The position numbers were made by a program, and so were the translations under genes. A DNA stretch of 64,000 nt from Azotimanducus chitobiosivorans. Lineage in GTDB: Bacteria > Pseudomonadota > Gammaproteobacteria > Pseudomonadales > Azotimanducaceae. Shown in pieces: positions 37,501-45,816 of the stretch (position 1 is its first letter; the number at the start of each line of letters is the position of its first letter). The stretch is from contig OZ241339.1 in assembly GCA_965200235.1 (NCBI GenBank), positions 2,418,001 through 2,482,000 of the forward strand, read 5' to 3'. The notes beneath the pieces are model-generated. The model saw nothing but the letters and a program-made list of their open reading frames with translations. It was not told the DNA's origin and ran no database searches.

Positions 37501-38889
37501 GGCATTGAAGGTGTCGGCGGCGAGCAGGTGGCTGGCGCGAAAGGGAGGGAGTTTCCACTTGAAAACCTCGACTTGGTGATTATGAACCCGCCCTTTACGG
37601 CGAACGACAAGCGAGGCCGGAAGTTCTCGAAGGAAGTGACACGAGAGATGCAGCGGCACGAGTTGAGCATCAAAAGCGGAGTAGCGCGGCGGGATGCGAA
37701 AGCCGCGAGACTGATTACAACTAACGCTATTCGCAGCTTCTTCACGCCGCTAGCCGACCGGCTACTGAATGACGCGCGGGCGACACTGGCCTTGGTTGTG
37801 CCTACAACTGCCTGCGTTGGCGCGGACGGCCTTGAGGAGAGGAAATTTCTCGCGGAGCGATTTCATATCGAACGTGTGATCACCACCCACGACCCCAAGC
37901 GCATTAGCTTCTCGGAGAACACCAGCATTCACGAGAGCCTACTCATTTGCCGCAGGCGAAGCCGGCACGCTGATCGCCCCACAGAATTCTGTTCCTTAAA
38001 CAAGATGCCGCGAGACGCGGATGAGGCGATAGCATGCGCGGATGAAATAGCCGCTGGCGGCGTATCAGAGTGGGGCACTCGTCTGGAGTACCCTGCCAAG
38101 CGAGTTCGAAATGGAGATTGGCGAGCGTGCCAATTCTTAGACCCTGAACTTGTGCGGGCTGCAGTTCTTGTTGAATCTCTAGAACACATAGTTCAGCTAC
38201 GCGATGTATACCTTCTCGGACCCGCTGGCCGGCGTATTCGAGATGCGTTTCGGCCTGTCGAGGACCACAGTGAAGGCTATCGCGTCTTTTGGAGTCGTTC
38301 GAAGGACTTGCGCACCACAATGGCGGCTTCGCCGGAACAAGCCGTCTCAGACAAGAAATCGGCGCTGGCGGCGCGTTACCGGCAGCAAGCCGGACACGTT
38401 TTGCTCGCCGCCAAGTTCGATACGCAGTCGGGAAGACTGCTCTCAATACACAGCAATAGCCCCGCCGTTGGCTCAATGTGGGTTCCTATACAAGCGGCAA
38501 AGATGAGCCTTCCTGAAGCAAAGGCGCTATGTGCGTGGTGCAATAGCACCATCGGTGCAATCACATTTCTGCTACGAAGAGGAACCAAATTGACTAACCC
38601 ATCGTTTTCGCAAGCTGATCTCGCTACTTTGCCAGTACCCGACTTTCGGAAAGCCGATGTCGCGCATCTTGAGAGCGCCTACGAGCAAACAAAACTGATG
38701 CCGATGAACCCGTGGAAAGCGGCGGCCGCAGATGGTATTCGAGATCAACTCGACCAAGCTGCGGCGGAAACTGTCGGTATTGACATCGAAATGATCAGAG
38801 ATTGGAGACGTCGAATCAGCAGGGAACCGACCATCTCCAAAGAACCTGCGGATAACATCCGCGGCGCATGGAAATTGAATGAACCTTAA
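34501..38889 (+). CDS. Single-chain restriction enzyme: nuclease-helicase-adenine methyltransferase (type ISP/IIG-like)
   Basis: This 1462-residue protein has all functions of a restriction system in one chain. Order: Mrr/PD-(D/E)XK nuclease (D84 in IGIDLVAK, Q98-C-K100), superfamily 2 helicase (ACGTGKT near 205, DEAH near 330, TATPR, QAVGRVMRR), a helical linker, N6-adenine methyltransferase (DPACGTGTLLMA near 900, NPPF near 1025), and a C-terminal target-recognition region. ATG 34501 is chosen because GAGGAGCGAG precedes it. Type ISP enzymes translocate and cleave at head-to-head sites. Nothing in the neighbourhood completes BREX or DISARM, so it probably acts alone. Confidence 0.88.
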   Translation: MEALDTLPKQLAFDLGDARSADEWLVSIREKSRTEEEKGRWFENLFARVVRSEAEFEVQDIWRWQDWPQREALTGLSAKDIGIDLVAKHKDGTWIAIQCKCYESSRRISRDDVKNFITGSQHPVYGLRWIVTTCRWGPVAEDLIKGTNIRRIDFLNFRDVLVHEKVERPERKPFPLQQEAIADTLEGLANHDRGRLIMACGTGKTFTALRVAEQHVPDKAAILFLAPSIALVSQARREWLTHTNRELDCVVVCSDSSAGGKNENEDIGISDVVCPVTSEPEEIARKLATAKRTKVVFCTYQSLSQVCEAQQEYGAPDFALTIADEAHRTTGALRENQRKVNFQLVHDDAALKSVKRLYMTATPRIYTEKSKGALAKKDISVVDMSDQTAYGPQFHRLRFKTAVNAEMLSDYRVIVLGVDESHVKPGMQKNLEALASENRKPVTRNDMTRVLGISLAINGLAQGEPIERPGPLPRTMAYANTIERSKWYARALEAPVVKAATTKRLAAGEKARDISVVHLDASASALERHRHLRLLSDAEKENSLRVVCNVKLFTEGVDVPSLNAVAFLDPRDSQVDVVQAVGRVMRRTEDKKLGYIIVPVVVEPGKDVMDALESGSEGFETVGKVLRALQAHDERLHEDIARFVTVLESKDRLPPEPPDPPEPDLFDGLEDRTEAGIFAHVAAASGLGKPGLLVAEQIEWEVRRAAAVLQGEELDDRLAALLGFSFDFKGAAKEVCVTAALLLCNACLMHRRLKELPKNRMLPTLGSVGASGDPLSVLRAAWETILEFDYEPVFAPALGVLRVLPNSTAVKNALRGLAERADTVADSLTDLGYDHAGPLYHRILGSAKSDGAYYTNNISALMLARLALDASFTDWSDQNRIANLRIMDPACGTGTLLMATLRTIKDRMQERRALEGEDEEVVHRCLVEDVLCGLDINRHGVQLAACNLTLGAPSVDYSRMNLHTMKHGPQDDGSVRAGSIEILGTRRVEIDLFSMISQMSGIEGVGGEQVAGAKGREFPLENLDLVIMNPPFTANDKRGRKFSKEVTREMQRHELSIKSGVARRDAKAARLITTNAIRSFFTPLADRLLNDARATLALVVPTTACVGADGLEERKFLAERFHIERVITTHDPKRISFSENTSIHESLLICRRRSRHADRPTEFCSLNKMPRDADEAIACADEIAAGGVSEWGTRLEYPAKRVRNGDWRACQFLDPELVRAAVLVESLEHIVQLRDVYLLGPAGRRIRDAFRPVEDHSEGYRVFWSRSKDLRTTMAASPEQAVSDKKSALAARYRQQAGHVLLAAKFDTQSGRLLSIHSNSPAVGSMWVPIQAAKMSLPEAKALCAWCNSTIGAITFLLRRGTKLTNPSFSQADLATLPVPDFRKADVAHLESAYEQTKLMPMNPWKAAAADGIRDQLDQAAAETVGIDIEMIRDWRRRISREPTISKEPADNIRGAWKLNEP

Positions 38890-38952
38890 GCGGGCGACAA
38901 CGCACAAGAAGACACGCAAGTCAGCCTCGGCAGCTTCAAAGGCTCAAGGGGA

Positions 38953-39267
38953 TCATTCACGCATCCAAGATGGAATGTCCCTTGCCCCATGCAGCACACG
39001 CCAAACTTCAACCCGTGTCTCGCGGAGAACATAGAAGATCAATTGAGGAAATCCTACAAGTGAACGGTGGCGAAGCCCGGGAATTCCCAATATGGACGCA
39101 TAGCGAGGCGAACCAGACATTGGATGGTCGCGAATCAATTCAAGTGCGACATCCAACGAGTCCAAGAATCTCGAAGCCACCGTCTCTCCGGCCTCAGCGA
39201 GATAGTGCCGCACAGTGTCGTCCATGTCTTGTCGAGCACGCTCGTTTAGAACAAGCGTTACACTCAT
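38953..39267 (-). CDS. parE: RelE/ParE family toxin
   Basis: The 104-residue protein has the ParE pattern: an N-terminal strand and helix (LNERARQDMDDTVRHYLAEAG), then SRFLDSLDVALELIRDHPMSG, GLRHRSLVGFPQLIFYV and VEVWRVLHGARDI near the C-terminus. ParE toxins poison DNA gyrase, while RelE relatives cleave mRNA on the ribosome; the sequence fits ParE better. It starts 4 bp inside the end of the antitoxin gene, so synthesis is coupled. It stabilises nothing obvious other than defence island B itself. Confidence 0.85.
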   Translation of the reverse strand: MSVTLVLNERARQDMDDTVRHYLAEAGETVASRFLDSLDVALELIRDHPMSGSPRYASILGIPGLRHRSLVGFPQLIFYVLRETRVEVWRVLHGARDIPSWMRE

Positions 39268-39494
39268 CTAGTGTCCGCAAGACCGTACTGCCTTCGTAGC
39301 CCTTTGACGTAATGAGAGTCCACCTCGGCCGCACATGGCGACATGGCACCTTCCAAAATCAGCTCACGCAATCTCTGCACATCTCGTTCTTTGCGAATCA
39401 GCTCGCACACGTACTCGCCCGATGTTTCGAAGCCGTTGGCACTTACCTGATGCTCCACGAATTCTCTCAAAGCGGTTGGGAGGGAAATGTTCAT
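39264..39494 (-). CDS. parD: ParD-type RHH antitoxin
   Basis: The 76-residue protein begins MNISLPTALREFVEHQV, a ribbon-helix-helix start, followed by GFETSGEYVCELIRKERD and a toxin-binding C-terminal helix. This is the classical ParD shape and size. It precedes and overlaps parE by 4 bp (ATGA). Autorepression through the divergent region 39495-39590, shared with the OLD-like gene, is likely, but I see no strong palindrome there. Confidence 0.85.
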   Translation of the reverse strand: MNISLPTALREFVEHQVSANGFETSGEYVCELIRKERDVQRLRELILEGAMSPCAAEVDSHYVKGLRRQYGLADTR

Positions 39495-39590
39495 ATGGTT
39501 AATGCTACCCTGAGGGCACCGCCTATTTCAAGCGCCAGTTTAGCCGTGTGATTTAGTTGCTTCTACAGCCCTCAATCTGAGGAACGACAC

Positions 39591-41501
39591 ATGTACGTAA
39601 AGAGCCTTCAACTCGCAAACTACGGACCGATTCGAGACCTATACATCAACTTTCCGTTCGATGGGCCTCGCCCGAAACCGGTTCTATTGGTCGGAGAGAA
39701 TGGTTCAGGCAAAACGATAGCTCTGTCCCACATCGTGAACGCAATCGTACAAGCTAAAGATGCGGTGTTCCACGAATCTCGCGAATTGGACTCAGGGAAA
39801 GTCCTCAAGCTGCGCAGCAGCTCTTACATCTCTGTCGGCACTGAGTATTACTACGCCCAAACCGATTTCGAGTCCGAGCTATTCACGCGAGAACTTCGCC
39901 TGAGGAGACCTAAGCACGAGTATGTCGAACCACCGATGGAGGGCGATAGCAAAAGTCTGAATGCTTGGGAGGCCATGACCGACAGAGATGGAATTGATTA
40001 CTTCGACACTAACCTCGCAGGATCTTCCGGAACAGATGCAGCGAAAGACTTTGTTTTGGGACGCTGCCTACTCTATTTCCCGTCCAATCGGGCGGAAGAG
40101 CCTGCTTGGCTAAATCAAGCCAATCTGCGTGCCAAACCACAGTACAGCGAGGGGAGTCATCTGAAAGGAGAGAGCCGTCGCAAGCTAATTGCCCGTTCAC
40201 CGCTCCGCGACTTACACGATTGGCTGTACGATGTTGCGTATGATCGAGCGGCCTTTGAAATGCGGTCCGAATCTTTCCGCGTAGCGATTCCATCTGCACC
40301 GAATCAAACTGAAGACCAAATGGTGCCGCTACCCCTGTTTCTGGGATACCGGGGCGACGCCACCAATGCCTACAACCTGGCACTTGCAATTTTGCGAGTC
40401 ATCGTACCCGATCTGGCTGCCAGCACCGGTCTTCGGTTTGGCATCGGTGGAAGGCACAACCGTGTCATATCAATTGAATCGGATCAAGGCGTGGTGGTTC
40501 CAAACCTCTTTCAGCTGTCCAGCGGAGAAACCGCCCTATTGTCGCTGTTCCTATCCATACTCAGAGATTTTGACCTGCGCGAAACTCGCGATGTCCCTTT
40601 CCAATCAGCGGAGGACATAAAAGGACTTGTAGTAGTTGATGAAATAGATCTGCACCTTCACTCGATGCATCAATTCGACATCCTCCCGAAGTTAGTACAC
40701 ATGTTTCCGAACGTGCAGTTCGTGATGACATCGCACTCGCCACTCTTTGTCCTCGGAATGGCAAAAATGTTGGGAGAAGATGGATTTCATGTCTACGACC
40801 TCCCGACTGGTTCTCGAGTGGCCCCGGAGGATTTTGATGAGTTTGGCCGGGCGTTCCTTGCATTCAAATCCACATCCAAGTTCTCGGTTGAAGTCCGAGC
40901 ACAGATACAAGAGGCGCAGCGTCCCATTTTGTTTGTCGAGGGCTCAACAGACAAGGACTATTTATTGCGTGCAGCACATCTGCTTGAGAAGACGCACATC
41001 CTTGACAGGTTCGATGTGCAGGATGTTGGAGGAGAAGGACAGTTGAAAACTATCTGGAACAGTCTGAAGAGGATCTCCACGCTGATTTCGATACCAGCGG
41101 TAGTGATACTGCATGACCCAGAGAGCAAAGCTAAAAGAGATGACAAAGGTGCTATTCATAAGTGGAAGATGCCGTACTTTGAGGGGCACCCCATCTCAAA
41201 AGGAATTGAGAACTTATTCGAACGAACGACGTTAGAAAGAACCCGCCAGCATGGGGCGGAGTGCTTCGACATTGATCCAGAGCGCACAAAGACGGAGAGA
41301 GGAAAGGATGTTTGTGTTCCTGAATCTTGGAGCGTCAACAAAAGCGAGAAAAGAAACCTTTGCAATTGGCTGTGTGAGCATGGCGTACGCGAAGACTTCC
41401 GTCATTTCGAAGGCGTGTTTGAAGAATTAGAGCCGCTTGCACGTCAGGTCGCGCTGAACGAGAGTTGCGGTGCAGCGTCAGGAACGATTGATGCCACGTG
41501 A
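39591..41501 (+). CDS. OLD-like AAA ATPase/Toprim nuclease
   Basis: This 636-residue protein has a RecF/ABC ATPase: LANYGPIRDLYINF, Walker A VGENGSGKT (K41), signature LSSGETALLSLFLSI, Walker B VVVDEIDLHLH and H-loop TSHSPLF. A Toprim-like C-terminal half has LFVEGSTDKDYLL (Glu) and VVILHDPESK (acidic strand). OLD-family nucleases act in phage exclusion. GAGGAA lies 9 bases before the ATG. It is monocistronic between ParDE (divergent) and the NACHT-nuclease gene (convergent). Base composition is more AT-rich than that of the catabolic genes. Confidence 0.82.
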   Translation: MYVKSLQLANYGPIRDLYINFPFDGPRPKPVLLVGENGSGKTIALSHIVNAIVQAKDAVFHESRELDSGKVLKLRSSSYISVGTEYYYAQTDFESELFTRELRLRRPKHEYVEPPMEGDSKSLNAWEAMTDRDGIDYFDTNLAGSSGTDAAKDFVLGRCLLYFPSNRAEEPAWLNQANLRAKPQYSEGSHLKGESRRKLIARSPLRDLHDWLYDVAYDRAAFEMRSESFRVAIPSAPNQTEDQMVPLPLFLGYRGDATNAYNLALAILRVIVPDLAASTGLRFGIGGRHNRVISIESDQGVVVPNLFQLSSGETALLSLFLSILRDFDLRETRDVPFQSAEDIKGLVVVDEIDLHLHSMHQFDILPKLVHMFPNVQFVMTSHSPLFVLGMAKMLGEDGFHVYDLPTGSRVAPEDFDEFGRAFLAFKSTSKFSVEVRAQIQEAQRPILFVEGSTDKDYLLRAAHLLEKTHILDRFDVQDVGGEGQLKTIWNSLKRISTLISIPAVVILHDPESKAKRDDKGAIHKWKMPYFEGHPISKGIENLFERTTLERTRQHGAECFDIDPERTKTERGKDVCVPESWSVNKSEKRNLCNWLCEHGVREDFRHFEGVFEELEPLARQVALNESCGAASGTIDAT

Positions 41502-41706
41502 GAAAATTACGACGGTGCAATTGGAGCAGATAAGGAAGACACCCGTTTAGTCGCGCATGTGAAAGCTCAGGTGACCCAGTATGCTGGTTTTGTCGAAGCC
41601 GCATCCTACCCCTGCAATCAACCCAAAAGCGCAACGCCGCCTGATCAACGCGCTACAGGCCGTGCAAGTGATAGCGTGGTGGTCGCGATGGAGGCAATTG
41701 TTGCTG

Positions 41707-44700
41707 TCAAGCCGCAAACTCGCTGTCTTGCGAAACGTCAACAACAAGCACAGAAATTTTGGCTCTCTCTTCGTCAGAGAGCGTTTCAAGCAATTGTTTC
41801 TCAAGCTCTTGCGCGTTCTTCGGGGGCGAATGATCGCTTGGTGTTGGGCGGCAGTGCGCTGTATTTCCAAACCATAGCACCAAGTAAATCCCATAACCCT
41901 CTGCACCCGGGTCCCGAGTGTACTTCGCAATCAACTGCGTTCTGATCGCGCTCCAGAGTTCACGGTGGCAGCTTTTCTTGACTTCCACAGGAATGTTGAA
42001 ACCGCCAATGGATAGCCGCATGTCGGCGCGTTTACCGTCCGCATACCGGCCTTCCGGTTGGGCGTCAACACCGAGCGGTTCGACCAGAGATTGCAGATCG
42101 GACAGAAGTGCGTCACGGCATGCATCCTCTGGCTTTGGAGATTGCGCTCGATTATGCGTGTCTACGTTCCAGAACTGGCGCCAGTCGGATGTATTGCCAT
42201 CGCGAATGTTCCTTGCGATTTGAGACAGTTTGTCGACCGCAAGAGCAGCCAAGTCCGCCGCATTCACAGGCCCGCGATTGTCAAAGACATCAATGATCCG
42301 ATGCACATCCGCATGGTGAAACTGGGCTTCGCGCCGATGAGCGTTTTGCGAATAGGCGGCATCGATTAGACGAGACCGCCAGAGTCGCAGGTGCTCATCA
42401 TGGACAAGCTCATCGATTGCTTGTGAAGCGGAAGCAGTGGTGATCGAGACCAAATTGGATAGCAGCCCCTGAAGGTCGAGCACATTGATGGGTTCGATTG
42501 CTCCGATGGATTCCTCCGAGTCTGAATCCAGAGAAAGCGGCGACCAAAACCTTCCGATATGTTTGATCAATAGCGCAAGCACAGCTTCATTTGAGCGCGG
42601 GATGCAGGTGCCTAACCCTTCATGCCTTCCTAACACGCACTCTGCCAAATGCTGGACTCTGCGGTCATTGCCAGCGAAAAAATGATCGAACTGCGAAGCA
42701 TAGGCGTCGGGTGACGCAAACAGCGCAGCGGTGAGCCAGTACACCCGCTGCGCCAAGTCCATGCTCGGCTGATGCACCTTGCGCTCGACTAGGCTAAGCA
42801 GAGACTGTTTATCGCAATGCTGCAGGGCTGCTCGTAGGAGAAAGCTCAGGCTAGGTAGCTGTCGCCGTCTACCCCGAACGGGAAAAGACTTCAGCAAAGG
42901 CAGGGATGCGAGCTTCGCTACTGATTTGCAATCGGGCAAGTCGACCAAGGCATATAACGTCGAGGAACAGTCATCGCCCGCGCGCAATCTGGCGCGAGCT
43001 GTTCGAACCAGCACATTGACAGCCATGTCCGGGTGGCGCTGCAATATTGAACGTATCCAGGCAGGCGGCTTATCCGATTGGGTACATGAAAGAAACCCAA
43101 CCGTCACGTTGAAATGAATGGCTAAGGCAAGGCGTGTTTGTGCCAGGTCCAACGAAGTGCCAACCGACCCTAGCGACGAATAGACTTCTGCCAGTCCCGC
43201 CCAAAATGCCAATGACAAGTGGTGCACTTGATCCTCGGCGCCTAGCCGGATGATCTCGGCGATCTTGGGTAGGTCTGTACGCCACACTGAACCACGAAGC
43301 CCCTCTCGGACCGCTTCAATGAGATGCGTCTCTTCTCCGAGTAAGTCTCGAAGGCGTTCCAGTGGCGTATCGCCAGAAATATCGCGGTACCCACCAAGGT
43401 ACGCCGTTGCGAGTTGGCCAAGAAAGCCTGCATCTGCTGTGTTGCTGCGCAGTGCGCCTTCGTGCGCCTGTACTCGGTCACGCCAAACGCTCCGTTGTCG
43501 ACGACGCGCATTCTCCCTTTCCAATTTTTTCCGTGTTCTGCGCTCATCAATGCGCTTCGGATCTTGCTTTCCTTTGAGTTGTTGGGCTCGTTGTTCCCGA
43601 AAGGCGTTCAGAAGCTGCGGGGCCTCCTTTATTCGACTTTCGGCGACACCTACTGGCAGAACATCTGCGTATCGCTCACTGAAGGTAAAACCAGCTATCT
43701 TCTCTAATAGCCAGTTTTGCGCTCTCTTTTCATCGCTAACCAAGAGTTTCTCAAGGCACCAGCGAGGAAACTCCGATGGATCAATGTCATGAAATTCTCC
43801 TATCTTGTCCTCAAACGACTCGAAACTCTCCTCGTCAAGAGAATCTAGGCAACGCGAAAAACCGACTTCAAAAAGCGCGGTCTGAACGTCGGGTTGATTT
43901 TGCAGCCAGGATTGAATGCGTCCCTGCTCTTCCATGGAGCCACTCGTTATTCGATTTCCACGTGGCTCGCGCATCGCTATCTCTAGGCAGTCATACAGCA
44001 GAGTTGGCTCCTCCATACCCTCAGATTCTTCCAGCCATCGCCGCAGAAGACGCTGAAACACACGCTGCCAATGGTCGAACCATCTCCATGCTTCTTGAGC
44101 GGCATTTTGTCGTTTGTCAAGCATCAAGATCTCACGCAACAAGCCCGCGACCTCATCGCGCGATGACTTCTCCAAAACATGGTAGTTCCAAAAGTACTTG
44201 TTCATTTCCCAGTGTTGCTCCCGCTTTGGAGGTTTCAGGTATTCAACAGCCTCCCGTATCGACAGTGCTTTTGGAAAGAGTTCCACCAGAAGATGCCCAA
44301 GCAGGTCGTCATCCGGGTCTGGTATCCGCCCTTCAAAAACCTCTGCAAGCAACTGCTGAAGTTGCGCGATTTTCTTGTCTTCCTGCGTTTCTTGGCGAAG
44401 ATATGCCGCCAAAACACGTCCTTTGATTCTCGGCCATATTGTGGTGTCGCGTAGCATTGCATGGAGGCGTTCGGACATTCCATCGACAGGCGTACCATGG
44501 GCGAGCATGTCAACGACAATTGACACCACAGACTGTGTTGCGGTGTCTCGGCCTTGACCGGTCAGCATATTCACGATGATATCCGCTCCGTTCGGGGTGA
44601 TGAAATCACCCAATCTAGGCTCTGTGCCAATGGACGCGGCAATCCACGGATTCCTTTGTGTTTCTCGTTCGAGACCATTCAGCAATCGACGCTTGTCTTC

Positions 44701-45816
44701 TGCGGAAAATCCTCGGACATCGCCATACAGAATCGTTCCGAGCGGGTCTCGCTCAATGATTTCGGCTCGACCTCCGTGACAATGCGCAGCCAGCCATGCG
44801 GCAAGACCGCGCAACTCGGAGACAACGCCGCCGTCATGTCCGGTCATCAATGCGAGAACGCGCTTCACCGGCAGCCCTTGCTCGACTCGTTTGGCCAAAT
44901 ACCGTGCGCCGAGAAACTCGGCAATTTGACGATGAACAGGCATGCAACGGCTCTCGTCTGGACAATCAAACAGCTTTGTGCCCAGTAGACGGCGAGCCAA
45001 TCTTCGCTGCGCCCCGTTTATATGCGCCAGATCAAGGTAGTTCTCATCCCCATCAGCAGGACGCACTATGAATCCAGCCTTGCCCGACAAGAGTAGAAGC
45101 GCGCACAGTTCGCCAGCCGCATCGAGCAGCTCAGAAACCCCAGCTTCAATCGGATCGGCGATCCTATGCTCCTGATTATGCTCTTCGAGCAGCGTCTCGC
45201 AGGCAACTTCGAACACTTGTAGGCGGGAATCCGGATGCTCGCCGACGCCAAAAGCTTTGACGATCATGTTCAAGCCCTGCGGATTGCTCAGCAGACTTTC
45301 GATGCCACTTTGGGCTGCCCATTCGAAGAATTCGCCCGTATCGGCGATGTGATCGTACTCGCTCAGAATTTCGCGAATATTGTCTTTTGATAGTTCATCA
45401 AGAAGCAGTACCTTGACTCTGCCTTTCGGCGACACTTTCTCCAGATGGCGCCTGTCATTCGAACCGAACCAGTCGGCAACTCGACAAGACAACCGAAATC
45501 GCGGGCAACCTAACCGTTGCAGCTTCGCACGGATGTCATCGAACGGCGTGCGGGCATTGGTTGACCCTGCTCGAACTTCGTCAAGACCGTCAATGAAGAG
45601 GGTTTGATGGCGCTGCTCGGCATCTTGGTCCAAGCAGATGAAATCTCGAGCAGATACGTAACTCTCTCCACCCAAGCGTCTAAATTCTGTTGTCTTCCCC
45701 GCACCGGCTGCACCGAGCAGCACGTAGGCTTCTACGTCCTGAAAATCGCTGAGCAGCCGATGCTTTCCATCGACTGATCCCGCCTCCGTACACGTCCTGT
45801 CAATCAATCGCATCAT
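41707..45816 (-). CDS. NACHT/STAND-like NTPase with C-terminal PD-(D/E)XK nuclease
   Basis: This 1369-residue protein starts almost directly with an NTPase: Walker A LLGAAGAGKTTEF (K41) and Walker B LFIDGLDEV (72-80), the NACHT-type GLDE form. A winged-helix/arm region (to about 350) follows, then about 800 residues of helical, HEAT-like or unrecognised sequence. At the C-terminus a restriction-endonuclease fold shows D1265 in RADMRLSIGG and E1278-V-K1280 in IPVEVKK. STAND NTPases in Avs and bNACHT systems sense phage proteins and activate an effector, usually N-terminal; here the nuclease is C-terminal. It overlaps the upstream DUF4143 ATPase gene (ATGATG over TGA), so the two are co-translated. 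Confidence 0.78.
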   Translation of the reverse strand: MMRLIDRTCTEAGSVDGKHRLLSDFQDVEAYVLLGAAGAGKTTEFRRLGGESYVSARDFICLDQDAEQRHQTLFIDGLDEVRAGSTNARTPFDDIRAKLQRLGCPRFRLSCRVADWFGSNDRRHLEKVSPKGRVKVLLLDELSKDNIREILSEYDHIADTGEFFEWAAQSGIESLLSNPQGLNMIVKAFGVGEHPDSRLQVFEVACETLLEEHNQEHRIADPIEAGVSELLDAAGELCALLLLSGKAGFIVRPADGDENYLDLAHINGAQRRLARRLLGTKLFDCPDESRCMPVHRQIAEFLGARYLAKRVEQGLPVKRVLALMTGHDGGVVSELRGLAAWLAAHCHGGRAEIIERDPLGTILYGDVRGFSAEDKRRLLNGLERETQRNPWIAASIGTEPRLGDFITPNGADIIVNMLTGQGRDTATQSVVSIVVDMLAHGTPVDGMSERLHAMLRDTTIWPRIKGRVLAAYLRQETQEDKKIAQLQQLLAEVFEGRIPDPDDDLLGHLLVELFPKALSIREAVEYLKPPKREQHWEMNKYFWNYHVLEKSSRDEVAGLLREILMLDKRQNAAQEAWRWFDHWQRVFQRLLRRWLEESEGMEEPTLLYDCLEIAMREPRGNRITSGSMEEQGRIQSWLQNQPDVQTALFEVGFSRCLDSLDEESFESFEDKIGEFHDIDPSEFPRWCLEKLLVSDEKRAQNWLLEKIAGFTFSERYADVLPVGVAESRIKEAPQLLNAFREQRAQQLKGKQDPKRIDERRTRKKLERENARRRQRSVWRDRVQAHEGALRSNTADAGFLGQLATAYLGGYRDISGDTPLERLRDLLGEETHLIEAVREGLRGSVWRTDLPKIAEIIRLGAEDQVHHLSLAFWAGLAEVYSSLGSVGTSLDLAQTRLALAIHFNVTVGFLSCTQSDKPPAWIRSILQRHPDMAVNVLVRTARARLRAGDDCSSTLYALVDLPDCKSVAKLASLPLLKSFPVRGRRRQLPSLSFLLRAALQHCDKQSLLSLVERKVHQPSMDLAQRVYWLTAALFASPDAYASQFDHFFAGNDRRVQHLAECVLGRHEGLGTCIPRSNEAVLALLIKHIGRFWSPLSLDSDSEESIGAIEPINVLDLQGLLSNLVSITTASASQAIDELVHDEHLRLWRSRLIDAAYSQNAHRREAQFHHADVHRIIDVFDNRGPVNAADLAALAVDKLSQIARNIRDGNTSDWRQFWNVDTHNRAQSPKPEDACRDALLSDLQSLVEPLGVDAQPEGRYADGKRADMRLSIGGFNIPVEVKKSCHRELWSAIRTQLIAKYTRDPGAEGYGIYLVLWFGNTAHCRPTPSDHSPPKNAQELEKQLLETLSDEERAKISVLVVDVSQDSEFAA

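Noticed and set aside
34501..38889. BREX or DISARM system
   Set aside because: No pglZ, brxC, brxL, drmA/B or phospholipase-D gene is nearby; all activities lie in one polypeptide.
41502..41706. Possible small gene between the OLD-like and NACHT-nuclease genes
   Set aside because: Short open frames here overlap the 3' end of the NACHT-nuclease gene and show no start signal or recognisable sequence.
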